64,000 bases of DNA from Stieleria neptunia (GCF_007754155.1 NZ_CP037423.1:9296938-9360937), one strand, 5' to 3'; shown: positions 9,042 to 18,638, counted from the first letter of the stretch. Translations and numbers: made by a program. Notes: a model not told the origin generated them from the sequence alone.

Positions 9042-11579
9042 ATGTTTGCCACGGTCCTACGATGTGACGCAGGACCGTCTTTTCTCCGACCGAGACCGGA
9101 ACTCTTGGACACCGCACTTCCCGAACACATTGCCGAGCGTCTTCGTTGGATGGCGTCGCCCGATGGTGGGGCGTACGAACCGGGGCAATTTGTGCTGTAC
9201 TGGATGCACAACGCGCTCCGTGCTCACGAGAACCCGGCGCTCGATGCCGCGATTTGTCTGGCACGCCAAAACGGACTGCCACTGCTAGTTTATCACGGGC
9301 TCAGCGAAGAGTACCCGTATGCGTCGGATCGACTGCACGCGTTCATGTTGCAGGGGCATCGTGATGTGCAACGCGAATTGGCCGACCGGGGCATCGTGGC
9401 CGTGTTTCATTTGCAGCGTCAAGGACAACGTGGACCGTACCTGCGGAACCTGACGCGTGCGGCCGCCTGTCTGATCACCGAAGAAATGCCGGTGCAACCA
9501 CTCGTCGGCTGGATGGAACGCTTGGTCGCGACCTGCAAGACACCGGTCGCCACCGTCGATTGCTCCTGTGTCGCTCCGGTCACCTTGTTCGATCAAGCGT
9601 TCACGTCCGCCGCTGAATTTCGCCGCCACGCCAAACCGCTCTACGACGAGCGCGTCGCCGCGAGCTATCCGGAACAAAAGGTCGATGTCCCGATGTGTGA
9701 CGTCGAAGGGCTTGCCCCGTCGCTGGGTCTGCAACCGATCTCGTTGCAAGACGCGGACCTGGCGTCCTTGATCGGCCAGTGCCGGATCGATCATTCGATC
9801 GCGCCGGTCGCCGAAACACCCGGCGGAACCCGCGCCGGCTATGCGCGTTGGAATGCGTTCAAAGCACACGGCCTGGCAACGTATCAGCACGCTCGCCACG
9901 ACCCGCTGCGGACCGAAGGTGCCAGCCGAATGAGCGCGTACCTGCACTACGGCATGGTCAGCCCGTTCCGAATCGCTCGGGAAGCTTCACAGCAGAACGC
10001 GGAAAAGTTTCTTGACGAGTTGCTGACCTGGCGTGAGATGGCGTTCCACTATTGCTTTCACAACCGCGAGACCATTGACAGCTTGGATGCTGTGCCGGAT
10101 TGGGCCCAGGAATCGCTGTGCCGGCACGCGGGGGATCCGCGCGAAGCCGATTGCAGTTGGGAAACACTGGCGCGGGCGAACACGGGGCGTCCGCTTTGGG
10201 ACGCGGCCCAGCGGAGCCTGCTCAAACATGGCGAACTGCACAACAACGTCCGGATGACGTGGGGAAAAGCGTTCCTGCCCTGGCTGGAATCTCCCTCCCG
10301 CGCCCTACAGTTGACGATGGACTTGAACCACCGCTACTCGCTGGACGGACGCAACCCCGCTTCCTACGGCGGCGTGCTGTGGTGTTACGGTCAATTCGAT
10401 CGCCCCTTCACGCCCGAGCAACCGGTGATCGGCAAACTCCGTCCACGCGGCGTCGATGACCACGCAAATCAAATTGATCTGCAACGTTTTCGCCGACATG
10501 TCGATCGCCCCATCGCCGCAACGCTTCCCCGCGTAGCGGTCATCGGTGCCGGCATCGGCGGACTGACGGCCGCGCGGACACTGGCCGACCACGGTATCGA
10601 TGTCACGGTATTCGATAAATCACGTGGCGTCGGCGGACGGACCGCCACCCGCCGCACGCCGCACCAAGACGGACCAGGCGAGCTACAGTTCGATCACGGC
10701 GCCCAGTACTTCACGGCCCGCGACGCGCGGTTCTGTCGACCGGTCAACAGCTGGATTCACGACGGATTGGTCGAACCCTGGACGGGCCGAATCGTGCACC
10801 TAGATGGCCGGGGACAGATCCTCGGCGAAAAGAACGACACGCCCCGCTACCTCGGCATACCGGGCATGAACGCCGTTGCCAAACATCTTGCCAAAGGATT
10901 GACGTTGCGGTTGGGGAAAACGATTTCGCGTTTGACCGAGTCAGCAGGGCAATGGCAGATCGAAACGACGGAAGGTGAAAAACACGGACCGTTCGACGTG
11001 GTGTTGTGCAACTGTCCGCCGACTCAAACGCTCGCGTTGATCGGCGGCCATACCGAACTGGCCGAGATGGTGCGTTCGGTCCACATGCGTCCGTGTTGGG
11101 CGCTGATGATCACCGACCCGTCGCTGTCGGATGTCCCCTATGACGGTGCCTTTGTCGACAACAGCCCGATCGCGTGGATCGCAAGGAACGACAAGAAGCC
11201 CGGCCGAACCGCACCCGCCTCGTGGGTCATCCATGCGTCGGCGGACTGGTCGGAGGCCCATGTCGATGATGACCCTGCTTGTGTCCTGCAAACCTTGCAA
11301 CAAGCCTTCGAGTCGCTGTTGGGCGAAACGATCACGCAGCCGCTTTACGCGACCGCGCACCGCTGGCGATACGCCGTGCCCGAAAAACCGCTCGATCAGG
11401 AATGCTTGTTTGACGCCACGACCGGAATCGGTGCCTGCGGTGATTGGTGCGGCGGCAGCCGAGTCGAGGCGGCTTATCTCAGCGGCATCGCCCTGGCCGG
11501 CACGCTGCTCCGCCGCTACACGATCGACCGACCGGCGTACCAAAGCGATCACGCGAAACAACAAAGCTTGTTCGCGTAG
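9042..11579 (+). CDS. Class II DNA photolyase fused to an FAD-dependent oxidoreductase
   Basis: The 845-residue protein contains two flavoprotein modules. Residues about 45-480 match class II CPD photolyase: VLYWMHNALRAHENPALD at the N-terminal Rossmann part, ELLTWREMAFHYCFHN, HNNVRMTWGKAFLPWLES, and the class II signature DLNHRYSLDGRNPASYGG. Residues about 495-835 form a second unit with the FAD motif AVIGAGIGGLTAARTL and VFDKSRGVGGRTATRR, as in renalase/amine-oxidase-like proteins, with a C-terminal ACGDWCGGSRVEAAYLSG. The ATG directly follows the hpnE stop with no gap, so it appears to be the fourth gene of the squalene operon. CPD repair is the expected role of the first half; the second half's substrate is unknown. 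Its stop codon lies at the start of a short inverted-repeat element. Confidence 0.9.
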   Translation: MFATVLRCDAGPSFLRPRPELLDTALPEHIAERLRWMASPDGGAYEPGQFVLYWMHNALRAHENPALDAAICLARQNGLPLLVYHGLSEEYPYASDRLHAFMLQGHRDVQRELADRGIVAVFHLQRQGQRGPYLRNLTRAAACLITEEMPVQPLVGWMERLVATCKTPVATVDCSCVAPVTLFDQAFTSAAEFRRHAKPLYDERVAASYPEQKVDVPMCDVEGLAPSLGLQPISLQDADLASLIGQCRIDHSIAPVAETPGGTRAGYARWNAFKAHGLATYQHARHDPLRTEGASRMSAYLHYGMVSPFRIAREASQQNAEKFLDELLTWREMAFHYCFHNRETIDSLDAVPDWAQESLCRHAGDPREADCSWETLARANTGRPLWDAAQRSLLKHGELHNNVRMTWGKAFLPWLESPSRALQLTMDLNHRYSLDGRNPASYGGVLWCYGQFDRPFTPEQPVIGKLRPRGVDDHANQIDLQRFRRHVDRPIAATLPRVAVIGAGIGGLTAARTLADHGIDVTVFDKSRGVGGRTATRRTPHQDGPGELQFDHGAQYFTARDARFCRPVNSWIHDGLVEPWTGRIVHLDGRGQILGEKNDTPRYLGIPGMNAVAKHLAKGLTLRLGKTISRLTESAGQWQIETTEGEKHGPFDVVLCNCPPTQTLALIGGHTELAEMVRSVHMRPCWALMITDPSLSDVPYDGAFVDNSPIAWIARNDKKPGRTAPASWVIHASADWSEAHVDDDPACVLQTLQQAFESLLGETITQPLYATAHRWRYAVPEKPLDQECLFDATTGIGACGDWCGGSRVEAAYLSGIALAGTLLRRYTIDRPAYQSDHAKQQSLFA

Positions 11580-11653
11580 GTCACGCTGTGCGTGACTGAA
11601 GGGCATGCACAGCAAGCCCTACCAGAGACGAATGGCAGGCACAGCATGCCCTA
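11577..11653. repeat. Intergenic inverted element whose ends supply both flanking stop codons
   Basis: Between two convergent genes the sequence begins TAGGTCACGCTGTGCGTGAC on the plus strand; its TAG is the stop of the photolyase fusion. Read on the minus strand it begins TAGGGCATGCTGTGCCTGCC, whose TAG is the stop of the peroxiredoxin. Inside, AGGGCATGC pairs with GCATGCCCT. The first 20 bases resemble the element at 53837. Confidence 0.75.
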
Positions 11654-12217
11654 CTTCAACGACTCGATCACGTCCTCGATCTTCTCCGGGTCTTGCTTGG
11701 CGTTGACCGCGGAATCCTTGTAGGCGATCTTGCCGTCCAGACCGATCACGAAGGTCCATCGTTTTGCCGTGGCCGTTCGCAACAGATCGGTCTCGGTGCC
11801 ATCGATGATCTTCGTCACCGTTTTTTCACCCAGGGTGACGGGAACGCCGAACGCTTTGGCAACCTTGCCCTGGGTGTCGGCCAACAGCGCAAAATTCAAC
11901 TGGTGGGCCTTCTTGAAGACGCGATGATTCTTGGCCGAGTCACCGCTGACCCCGATCACTTCCACACCGTCGGCGGTAAACGATTCCATCTTGTCACGAT
12001 AACCGCAGGCCTGGGCCGTGCATCCGCCCGTCATGTCGGCCGGATAAAAGTAAACGACAAGGATTTTTTTACCGACGTGGTCGGCCGACTTCCAAGTCGC
12101 ATCGGTGTCATCGACCGCTTCAAAGGACGGCGCCTTGTCACCGACGTCAATCGCCATCGCTTCGGCGGCAACGATCGACAACAACACGCAGGCGGAAATT
12201 TTGAAAAAACGCATCAT
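11651..12217 (-). CDS. Exported peroxiredoxin (BCP/PrxQ type)
   Basis: This thiol peroxidase reduces hydroperoxides. From the double ATG at 12217/12214 the protein has 188 residues. Residues 1-22 form a signal peptide (FFKISACVLLSIVAAEAMA), so it should act outside the cytoplasm. The active site DMTGGCTAQACGYRD gives peroxidatic Cys66 and resolving Cys71, the spacing of BCP/PrxQ proteins. An upstream in-frame start would add about 39 residues ahead of the signal peptide and is unlikely. The gene converges with the photolyase fusion and diverges from the ceramidase-like gene. Its reductant is not identifiable here. Confidence 0.9.
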   Translation of the reverse strand: MMRFFKISACVLLSIVAAEAMAIDVGDKAPSFEAVDDTDATWKSADHVGKKILVVYFYPADMTGGCTAQACGYRDKMESFTADGVEVIGVSGDSAKNHRVFKKAHQLNFALLADTQGKVAKAFGVPVTLGEKTVTKIIDGTETDLLRTATAKRWTFVIGLDGKIAYKDSAVNAKQDPEKIEDVIESLK

Positions 12218-12407
12218 CGAAAACTCTTTCAGGTAGGTGGGACCATCGGGCAGGAGCTGAAATTGTAATTCATCCGAACGCGTCATCGTCGGCTTTTGCT
12301 CTGTAAAAGTTGCCCGAGGGATGGATCGCGTCAACCGTGTTTCCGGTGCCGTGACCGGCTATCATGGACGGCCCCGATTCTAACTGAATTCCCGCCGAGA
12401 CGATTGC

Positions 12408-13814
12408 ATGTCGAACAAGATTCATCGCCCCCGCCCCAACTCCGTCGCATTTCTCGCCTGCCTCGCGATGTGTTGGCTTCCTGGATTAAGTGCCCGCGGC
12501 CATGCCGCCGAGAGCGATGCCGTCCAAATCGCGACCTTTGATTTAGATGTCACGCCGCCGGTCGGTTCGATGATGGCGTACGACCCGGTTCGCCGCAGCG
12601 ATGAATTGGGGCTGCGATGTCGCGGTCTGGTCATTCGTGGCGCCGACCAGCCGATCGTGTTGTGCGCCGTCGATTGGATCGGGATCGCCAACGGCGCCCA
12701 TGACGCGTTCCGCGACGCCCTGGCCGCCGCCGCCGAAACGACTCCCGATCGCGTCGCGGTGCACTGCCTGCATCAACACGACGCGCCGCGTTGCGACTTC
12801 ACCGCCGAACAGATCCTGCACCACGCCGGCGCGACGGATCTCGGTAGCTTCGAAAGTTCCTTCCAACGCGAGGTGCTGCAGCAACTCGGTCAAGCGGTCA
12901 CCGCGGCCCGGCCCCATGCCCAGACGATCACGCACGCCGGTTTCGGCACCGCCACCGTCGAAGACGTGGCATCGAACCGACGTCTGCTCGGCCCCGACGG
13001 AAACGTCAAAGCGACCCGTTACACCACCTGCCGCGATCCGGACCTGCGAGCTGAACCGGAAGGAACGATCGACCCGGAACTGAATTGCCTGGTGTTCTAC
13101 AACGGCGACAAGGCGATTGCGTCGATGACCTACTATGCCTGTCATCCGCAGAGCTACTATCGCACCGGTGTCCCCAGTCCCGACTTCCCCGGCATCGCAC
13201 GCATCATCCGCGGCCAAGACGTCCCCGAAACGATGCACATTCATTTCAACGGGGCCGGTGGAAACATCGGCGCTGGCAAATACAACGACGGCGACAAGGC
13301 GAACCGTTTGATTCTGGCCGCGCGCGTCGCCGACGCGATGAAACGCGCATTCGATTCTGCCGAGCGATTCCCGATCACTGCGGATTCGATTGCCTGGTCG
13401 GTCGCCCCGGTCGCTTTGCCGCCCGCCCCGCATTTGGACCGAGACCCGTTGCAAGCGGCACTGGAGAATCCGTCGTCACCCGAAGCTCAATCCGCGGCGG
13501 CCAACTTGGCTTGGCTCGGTCGCTGCCAATCCGGTCACAAGATCGACCTGACGTGTCTGGCCGTCGGTGACGTTCGCATCCTGCACATGCCCGGGGAGTT
13601 GTTCGTCGAATACCAACTGGCCGCGAAGAAGATGCGCGACGACCTGCACGTCGCGATGGCGGCCTATGGCGATTACGGCCCCGGCTACATCGGCACCGAG
13701 ATCGCCTACGGACAAGGCGGTTACGAAACCAGCGAACGAGCGTCACGCGTCGACAAGAGTTGCGAACAAGTCCTGATGGACAACATCGCGAAGTTGCTCG
13801 GTTCGAAAGAATAG
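12408..13814 (+). CDS. Secreted neutral/alkaline ceramidase-like protein
   Basis: This 468-residue protein has a signal peptide (hydrophobic [15 protein letters not shown], cleavage near residue 33). It then starts with [13 protein letters not shown], the hallmark of the neutral/alkaline non-lysosomal ceramidase N-terminal domain. [13 protein letters not shown] supplies His122 and His124, which match the zinc-binding histidines of that fold. At 468 residues it is shorter than true ceramidases (about 650-780) and lacks their C-terminal immunoglobulin-like domain. It belongs to the short planctomycete branch with unproven substrate, perhaps amide or ester hydrolysis of a lipid or glycan. It is a single gene preceded by a 190-bp divergent intergenic region. 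Confidence 0.75.
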   Translation: MSNKIHRPRPNSVAFLACLAMCWLPGLSARGHAAESDAVQIATFDLDVTPPVGSMMAYDPVRRSDELGLRCRGLVIRGADQPIVLCAVDWIGIANGAHDAFRDALAAAAETTPDRVAVHCLHQHDAPRCDFTAEQILHHAGATDLGSFESSFQREVLQQLGQAVTAARPHAQTITHAGFGTATVEDVASNRRLLGPDGNVKATRYTTCRDPDLRAEPEGTIDPELNCLVFYNGDKAIASMTYYACHPQSYYRTGVPSPDFPGIARIIRGQDVPETMHIHFNGAGGNIGAGKYNDGDKANRLILAARVADAMKRAFDSAERFPITADSIAWSVAPVALPPAPHLDRDPLQAALENPSSPEAQSAAANLAWLGRCQSGHKIDLTCLAVGDVRILHMPGELFVEYQLAAKKMRDDLHVAMAAYGDYGPGYIGTEIAYGQGGYETSERASRVDKSCEQVLMDNIAKLLGSKE

Positions 13815-13824
13815 GAAATGGAAT

Positions 13825-13934
13825 CCCACCGATGGCAAAGCGTCCCCACGGATGAAACACACCTCACCGAGTTGAAAGCCACACCAATCGATCACTCCCC
13901 ATGACATCCGTGGGTACGCCTTGCCATCCGTGGG
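13825..13934. repeat. Inverted intergenic element with ATCCGTGGG words
   Basis: The left arm (CCACCGATGGCAAAGCGT, CCCCACGGATG) and right arm (CATCCGTGGGTACGCC, TTGCCATCCGTGGG) are imperfect inverted copies around a 50-bp centre. The right-arm word ATCCGTGGGTACGC recurs at 34097 inside another array. Confidence 0.75.
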
Positions 13935-13982
13935 CCCACTCCTCTGCCCTGCCCATCCCAACCCATCCCAACCCGACGCATC

Positions 13983-16922
13983 ATGATTCGTCTGTCCTAC
14001 CGTTTATTTCTCCCCTGCCTGGCCGCCCTCCTCTCTCTCACCCCCACCCCTGCGGCCGACTTTGCCGATCAATTGCCGCGAATCGCACCGACCGAACCCG
14101 GCGACACGCTCGACGGCTTCCGGGTCGCCGACGGCTACCAAATCCAACTCGTCGCCGCCGAACCACTGGTCAACAGTCCCGTGGCGATCGAATGGGATGC
14201 CGAGGGCGCGCTGTTTGTTTGTGAAATGCGTGGTTACAGCGAAGACCGCGACGACAAGCTCTCACGCATCACGCGACTGATCGACACCGATGACGACGGC
14301 GTCTTCGATCGTCACACCGTTTACGCCGACCACTTGCTCTGGCCGACGGCACTGTTCCCGTACGACGGAGGCCTGTTTGTCGCCGACGCGCCGGACATCT
14401 TTTACCTGAAAGACACCGACGGTGATGGCGTCGCCGATTCAAAGCAAGTCGTGTTCACCGGATTCTCGATCGGAAACGTCCAGGGTCTACTGAACTCGTT
14501 TCGCTGGGGTTTGGACAACCGCATCCACCTGGCCTGTGGAACCGTCGGCGGCAAGGTGCGACGAGCGGACGAAGACGAATCGGCGGCCGTAGAAGTCCGC
14601 GGACATGACATGGCGTTTGATCCGAAAACCTATGCGTTCAGCTTGACCAGCGGCGGCGCCCAACACGGAATGTGTTTCGACGACTGGGGACGCAAATTTG
14701 TTTCCTCCAATAGCGATCACCTGCAACAAGTGATGTACGAAGATCGCTACATCAAACGAAACCCGTTGCTGGTCGCCCCGTCGGCTCGCCAATCGATCGC
14801 CGCCGATGGACCGCAAGCCGAAGTATTCCGGATCAGCCCGGTCGAACCCTGGCGTGTCGTTCGAACGCGATTGCGTGTCGCGGGACTGGTTGGCGGCCCG
14901 ATCGAAGGCGGCGGCCGCGCGGCGGGCTACTTCACCGGCGCGACCGGCGTGACGATCTTTCGCGGCGACGCCTGGCCCAAAGACGATCACTCGCTGGCGA
15001 TCGTTGGTGATGTCGGCAGCAATCTGATCCATCGCAAACGTCTCCGGCCTGCAGGCGTGCAGCTGATCGGAGAACGAATCGATACCGAATCGGAATTTGT
15101 TGCCTCCAAAGACAACTGGTTTCGGCCGGCCCAGTTCGCCTGCGGCCCCGACGGTGCGCTGTCGGTCGTCGACGTCTACCGCGAAGTCATCGAACACCCC
15201 AAAAGTCTTCCGCCGGAGATCAAGCAACACGTGGACCTGACATCGGGCCGCAATCGGGGCCGAATCTATCGCGTCGTCCCCGACCGCTTTCTTCATCGCC
15301 CGACACCCAAATTGAACACGTTCGACATCGAGTCCTTGGCGAAGCTGTTGCAACACCCCAACGCGTGGCACCGTGAAACCGCGGCCCGATTGATCTACCA
15401 GCGTCAGGACCATGCGATCGCCGAGACGCTACGGCGACAATCCAGACAGAGCAAGTCCGCCGCAGGACGCCTGCATTCGCTCTACGCACTCCACGGACTC
15501 GGTTTGCTCAAGCCCGAAGACGTGGCGGCGCGTTTCGACGATCATCATCCCCAAGTCGTCCGCCACGCGATTCGATTGGCCGAGCCATTTACCGCCGACG
15601 AGAACATCATCCATGACCTCAAGCCGCTGGTTCGTCATGCCTCCATCGACGTCCGTTATCAATTGGCGTTTTCGCTCGGTGAATTTTCGTTCCAGGCCAA
15701 GCCGGAGTGGCTCGCCGAACTGGCCCTGCAGAATCCCACCGATCGGTGGATCCAGACCGCCGTCTCAAGCTCCACCGGCGGCCAACCGGATCACTTGTTC
15801 GCCGCCCTGTTGAAATCCGGTTCCGTCGAACCGCTGGCCCCCTTCCTGCTGCAACTGGCCAAGCAAATCGATCGCGGCGATCAGAACGACCAGCGACGTC
15901 GCTCGTTGTCTGCGCTGGTCGGCGCGGTGCATCACCCCAGTCTGTTGCCGGCGATCGGACGTTTGAATCGCTCCGGTCGACGAGCTTCCATCGGCGACGA
16001 ACTCTACAAACGCGCCGAATCGCTTGCCGCCAGTCTGATCCCGATGGCACTGGAGCAAGTTTCCGACGCGAAGCGTTCCGACGCCGAACGCACTCGCGCG
16101 ATCGGCTGGCTGGGCAACGCGGCGATCGAAGACGTGTTCCCCACGCTCGTCGATGTCCTCCGTCAGCACACGTCGTCGGAGTTACAGATCGCCGTCATTC
16201 GTGCGATGGCCCGCAGCGATTCGCCCGAACTGGTCGAGATCCTGTTGGAACCCTGGCCGACCTGGAGTCCACGGCTTCGCAGTGCCGCCGGTGACGTTCT
16301 GTTTTCGACCGCCATTCGCTCGACCGCCGTGCTCGACGCCATCGATGCCGGCTCGATCGACGCGGCGGACATTTCGCTGGCACGTTGGAATGCACTCGCA
16401 TCGAGTCGCGATCCGGAACTGCAAAAGCGCGCCGCAGACTACCTGGCGACGACCAAGGGTCCGTCACGGGAGGCGGTCATCGAGCGGTACCAGGAAACGT
16501 TTCAGTTGACCGGTGATGCCCGGCGCGGGGCGGAAGTCTTTAAACAGCAGTGTGCCGGCTGCCATCAAGCGGGCGACGTCGGACACGCGATCGGCCCCAG
16601 CTTGGCTGCGGCGGCAACGCGGGGCGGCGAATCGATTTTGACCAACGTGTTGGACCCCAACCGTGAAGTCAATCCGCAGTACGTCAACTACGTGGTGTTG
16701 ACTACCGACGGCAGAACGATCGCCGGGATGATCGCCTCGGAAAACGCCAACAGCATCACCCTGCGCCGCGCCGAAAATGTGTCCGACACCATTTTGCGAC
16801 AGGACATCGAATTATTGCGAAACACCAATCAATCGATCATGCCCGAAGGTTTCGAAAAAGCGATCCCGCCGCAAGCGATGGCCGACCTGATCGAGTACCT
16901 GATCACGAGTCTACGCAGCTAA
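13983..16922 (+). CDS. PVC-type membrane-bound dehydrogenase / HEAT / CxxCH haem-binding protein
   Basis: The 979-residue protein has a signal peptide (residues 1-25). A propeller-like region (about 40-410) carries repeated Asp-rich turns such as DTDDDGVFD and DTDGDGVAD, the pattern of planctomycete membrane-bound dehydrogenase domains. An alpha-helical HEAT-like region spans about 435-810. A C-terminal cytochrome-c-like domain has the haem motif CAGCH at residues 857-861 and a downstream Met-containing segment (NQSIMPEGF). The architecture is a large, mostly uncharacterised family restricted to Planctomycetes and Verrucomicrobia, thought to oxidise sugars or related compounds in the periplasm. 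The gene stands alone between two repeat elements. The exact substrate is unknown. Confidence 0.88.
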   Translation: MIRLSYRLFLPCLAALLSLTPTPAADFADQLPRIAPTEPGDTLDGFRVADGYQIQLVAAEPLVNSPVAIEWDAEGALFVCEMRGYSEDRDDKLSRITRLIDTDDDGVFDRHTVYADHLLWPTALFPYDGGLFVADAPDIFYLKDTDGDGVADSKQVVFTGFSIGNVQGLLNSFRWGLDNRIHLACGTVGGKVRRADEDESAAVEVRGHDMAFDPKTYAFSLTSGGAQHGMCFDDWGRKFVSSNSDHLQQVMYEDRYIKRNPLLVAPSARQSIAADGPQAEVFRISPVEPWRVVRTRLRVAGLVGGPIEGGGRAAGYFTGATGVTIFRGDAWPKDDHSLAIVGDVGSNLIHRKRLRPAGVQLIGERIDTESEFVASKDNWFRPAQFACGPDGALSVVDVYREVIEHPKSLPPEIKQHVDLTSGRNRGRIYRVVPDRFLHRPTPKLNTFDIESLAKLLQHPNAWHRETAARLIYQRQDHAIAETLRRQSRQSKSAAGRLHSLYALHGLGLLKPEDVAARFDDHHPQVVRHAIRLAEPFTADENIIHDLKPLVRHASIDVRYQLAFSLGEFSFQAKPEWLAELALQNPTDRWIQTAVSSSTGGQPDHLFAALLKSGSVEPLAPFLLQLAKQIDRGDQNDQRRRSLSALVGAVHHPSLLPAIGRLNRSGRRASIGDELYKRAESLAASLIPMALEQVSDAKRSDAERTRAIGWLGNAAIEDVFPTLVDVLRQHTSSELQIAVIRAMARSDSPELVEILLEPWPTWSPRLRSAAGDVLFSTAIRSTAVLDAIDAGSIDAADISLARWNALASSRDPELQKRAADYLATTKGPSREAVIERYQETFQLTGDARRGAEVFKQQCAGCHQAGDVGHAIGPSLAAAATRGGESILTNVLDPNREVNPQYVNYVVLTTDGRTIAGMIASENANSITLRRAENVSDTILRQDIELLRNTNQSIMPEGFEKAIPPQAMADLIEYLITSLRS

Positions 16923-17075
16923 CCCCAGCGGGATGCGCAAGCGGCCTGTTGATTGAGTGAGCCGCAGGCGCGTAAGCGGCCGGGCATCCAGGCGCCCGCC
17001 CGAGGCCTTACGGCCAGCGGCTCACCATTGACTCAGCAGATCTCGGTTCAATCGACAACCCGGTTAGCGAGCGGC
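16920..17075. repeat. Interspersed repeat with terminal inverted ends, copy 1 (second copy at 30497)
   Basis: About 130 bp beginning GCGGCCTGTTGATTGAGTG and ending TCAATCGACAACCCGG are nearly identical to 30497-30629. Internal arms GTGAGCCGC and GCGGCTCAC, plus GTAAG and CTTAC, form a hairpin, and the ends (TTGATTGA and TCAATCGACAA) are inverted. The stretch opens TAACCCCAGCGGGATGCGC, whose TAA is the stop codon of the upstream gene. A similar CCCCAGCGGGACGCGC occurs at 31380. Confidence 0.9.
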
Positions 17076-17460
17076 ACGTGACCAATCGTTTACAATCAAT
17101 GCCAACACGAACATTATGAATCACCCGAATCAGCATCGCTCCATGAAACACCGAATCAGCCGTCGCCTACGTGTTTGATTCAAAGCAACCCAGCGGTTGG
17201 GTGCAGGGAACTTTTTCCGATTCTGAGCTGCGGCTGAGAATCAACACACTTGACAGGTCCCACCCAAAGAGCGATGAAGAGCTGAGGGTGTCGCTGAGAG
17301 TCTAGTCCCAACGGTCCGCAAGACGTCATGTTTGGAGTGGGATAGGCTTCCAGCCTGTCATTCCTGGATCGACGAGCCTGGAAGCCTATCCCACTGTTCG
17401 TCCACCCGCTCACTAGTGTCACACGCCGCCAATGACTTCCTCGCAAACGAAAAACGCATC
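17076..17460. other. Intergenic stretch with one hairpin element and no supported gene
   Basis: This 385-bp stretch lies between the repeat copy at 16920 and the Gfo/Idh/MocA start. Apart from the inverted element at 17336-17395 I see no gene. Short open frames here have no recognisable composition or motif. Confidence 0.6.
17336..17395. repeat. Inverted repeat AGTGGGATAGGCTTCCAG / CTGGAAGCCTATCCCACT
   Basis: Eighteen-base arms are perfect inverted copies around a 24-bp loop. Half-copies occur at 30454-30478 and at the end of the array near 32500-32522, so the element belongs to a dispersed family. Confidence 0.95.
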
Positions 17461-18432
17461 ATGACGATACGCTGGGGATTGCTGGGATGTGGCGACATCG
17501 CCAGCAAACGGGTTGCCGACGCGATCGTCGCCGATGAACGCTCCGAATTGGCGGCCGCTTGCCGGCGGACCGAGCACCTGCTCCAGGCGTTCGGAGAACG
17601 ATTCAACATCCCCACGTTGACGACGTCTGCGAAGGAATTATTTGCCCGCGAAGACTTGGATGCCATCTACATCGCCACGCCGGTCTATCGGCATTGCGCC
17701 CAAACGATCGCCGCCGCCGAAGCCGGCAAACACGTGCTGGTCGAGAAACCGATGGCCTACTCCCCCGCGGAATGCCAACGGATGATCGCCGCCTGTTCCA
17801 CGTCCAAAGTGATCTTGGGCGTGGCCTATTACCGGCGGTTTTATCCCGTCGTCTTACGCTTGGCCGAATTGATCGCCGACGGCACCCTGGGGCGTCCGCT
17901 TTCGATCCTGGCGACGACGGGCAATTCGACACGATTCCCCACCGAAGACTGGCGGGTGGTGAAAGCCCTGGGCGGTGGCGGTCCGCTGATGGACATCGGT
18001 AGCCACCGCTTGGACTTGTTCCTGCAACTCTTCGGACGACCGCGACACGTCCAAGCGACCTGCGCGCCGTCGCCGGAACATGACACCGAAGACATGGCAT
18101 CGTTGTTGATCGAATTCGAAAACCGGTGCCACGGGATGCTGCAGTGCTACTTTGGGACCGTCGACACCCCCGACCGTTTGGAAGTGATCGGCACCGACGG
18201 TCGGGCGACCACCGAAGACCTCAACGGCGGCGACTTGACGATCATCACCGCCCAAGGACGCCGCACCGAGTCGCACCCGCCGCACGCCAACCTGCACGCC
18301 CCGCTGATCAGCGACTTCACCGACGCGATCGTTTCGGGCCGCCCGCCGACGGTGACCGGGGAGATCGGCATGGCGACCAACGACATCATGGCCATCGCCT
18401 ACCGCGAATCGACGGACAACCGCGTGCGGTGA
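17461..18432 (+). CDS. Gfo/Idh/MocA family NAD(P)-dependent oxidoreductase
   Basis: This 323-residue protein opens with the Rossmann motif WGLLGCGDIASKRV and carries the family's conserved EKP (VLVEKPMAYS) near residue 97. A substrate-domain motif MDIGSHRLDLFLQLFG supplies the usual His. Members oxidise or reduce sugars, inositols and related polyols with NAD(P). There is no signal peptide, so it is likely cytoplasmic. I chose the ATG at 17461 because upstream in-frame sequence overlaps the hairpin element and has no family similarity. It is a lone gene followed by a convergent tiny lipoprotein gene. Substrate unknown. Confidence 0.9.
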   Translation: MTIRWGLLGCGDIASKRVADAIVADERSELAAACRRTEHLLQAFGERFNIPTLTTSAKELFAREDLDAIYIATPVYRHCAQTIAAAEAGKHVLVEKPMAYSPAECQRMIAACSTSKVILGVAYYRRFYPVVLRLAELIADGTLGRPLSILATTGNSTRFPTEDWRVVKALGGGGPLMDIGSHRLDLFLQLFGRPRHVQATCAPSPEHDTEDMASLLIEFENRCHGMLQCYFGTVDTPDRLEVIGTDGRATTEDLNGGDLTIITAQGRRTESHPPHANLHAPLISDFTDAIVSGRPPTVTGEIGMATNDIMAIAYRESTDNRVR

Positions 18433-18470
18433 CGCGACTCTCGCGAAGCGGTCCTCAACCCGGTCGAAAC

Positions 18471-18638
18471 CTACTGGGCATCCGGATCGACTTCTTCGGG
18501 CTCGGGATTTTCATCGACCCACTGAGCCAATTCATCGTGCTCGGCGGTCGTCTCCACGCTATCGGCAGAGCCTCCACAGCCGCCGAGCATCGGGACGCAC
18601 GAAACCAAAACCATCGCACAGCAAAACCATTTCTTCAT
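18471..18638 (-). CDS. Tiny lipoprotein (55 aa), partner of the DUF1559 gene
   Basis: The minus strand encodes a 55-residue protein: a Lys-Lys start, a hydrophobic run, and a lipobox LGGC (Cys21) followed by GGS and an acidic C-terminus rich in Glu, Asp and Pro. A GAGG Shine-Dalgarno-like sequence lies about 8 bp before the ATG. It is too short for ordinary gene-length cut-offs. It sits 88 bp downstream of the DUF1559 gene on the same strand. Small lipoproteins of this kind following DUF1559 genes are a recurrent planctomycete arrangement, so co-expression is likely. Function is unknown. Confidence 0.75.
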   Translation of the reverse strand: MKKWFCCAMVLVSCVPMLGGCGGSADSVETTAEHDELAQWVDENPEPEEVDPDAQ

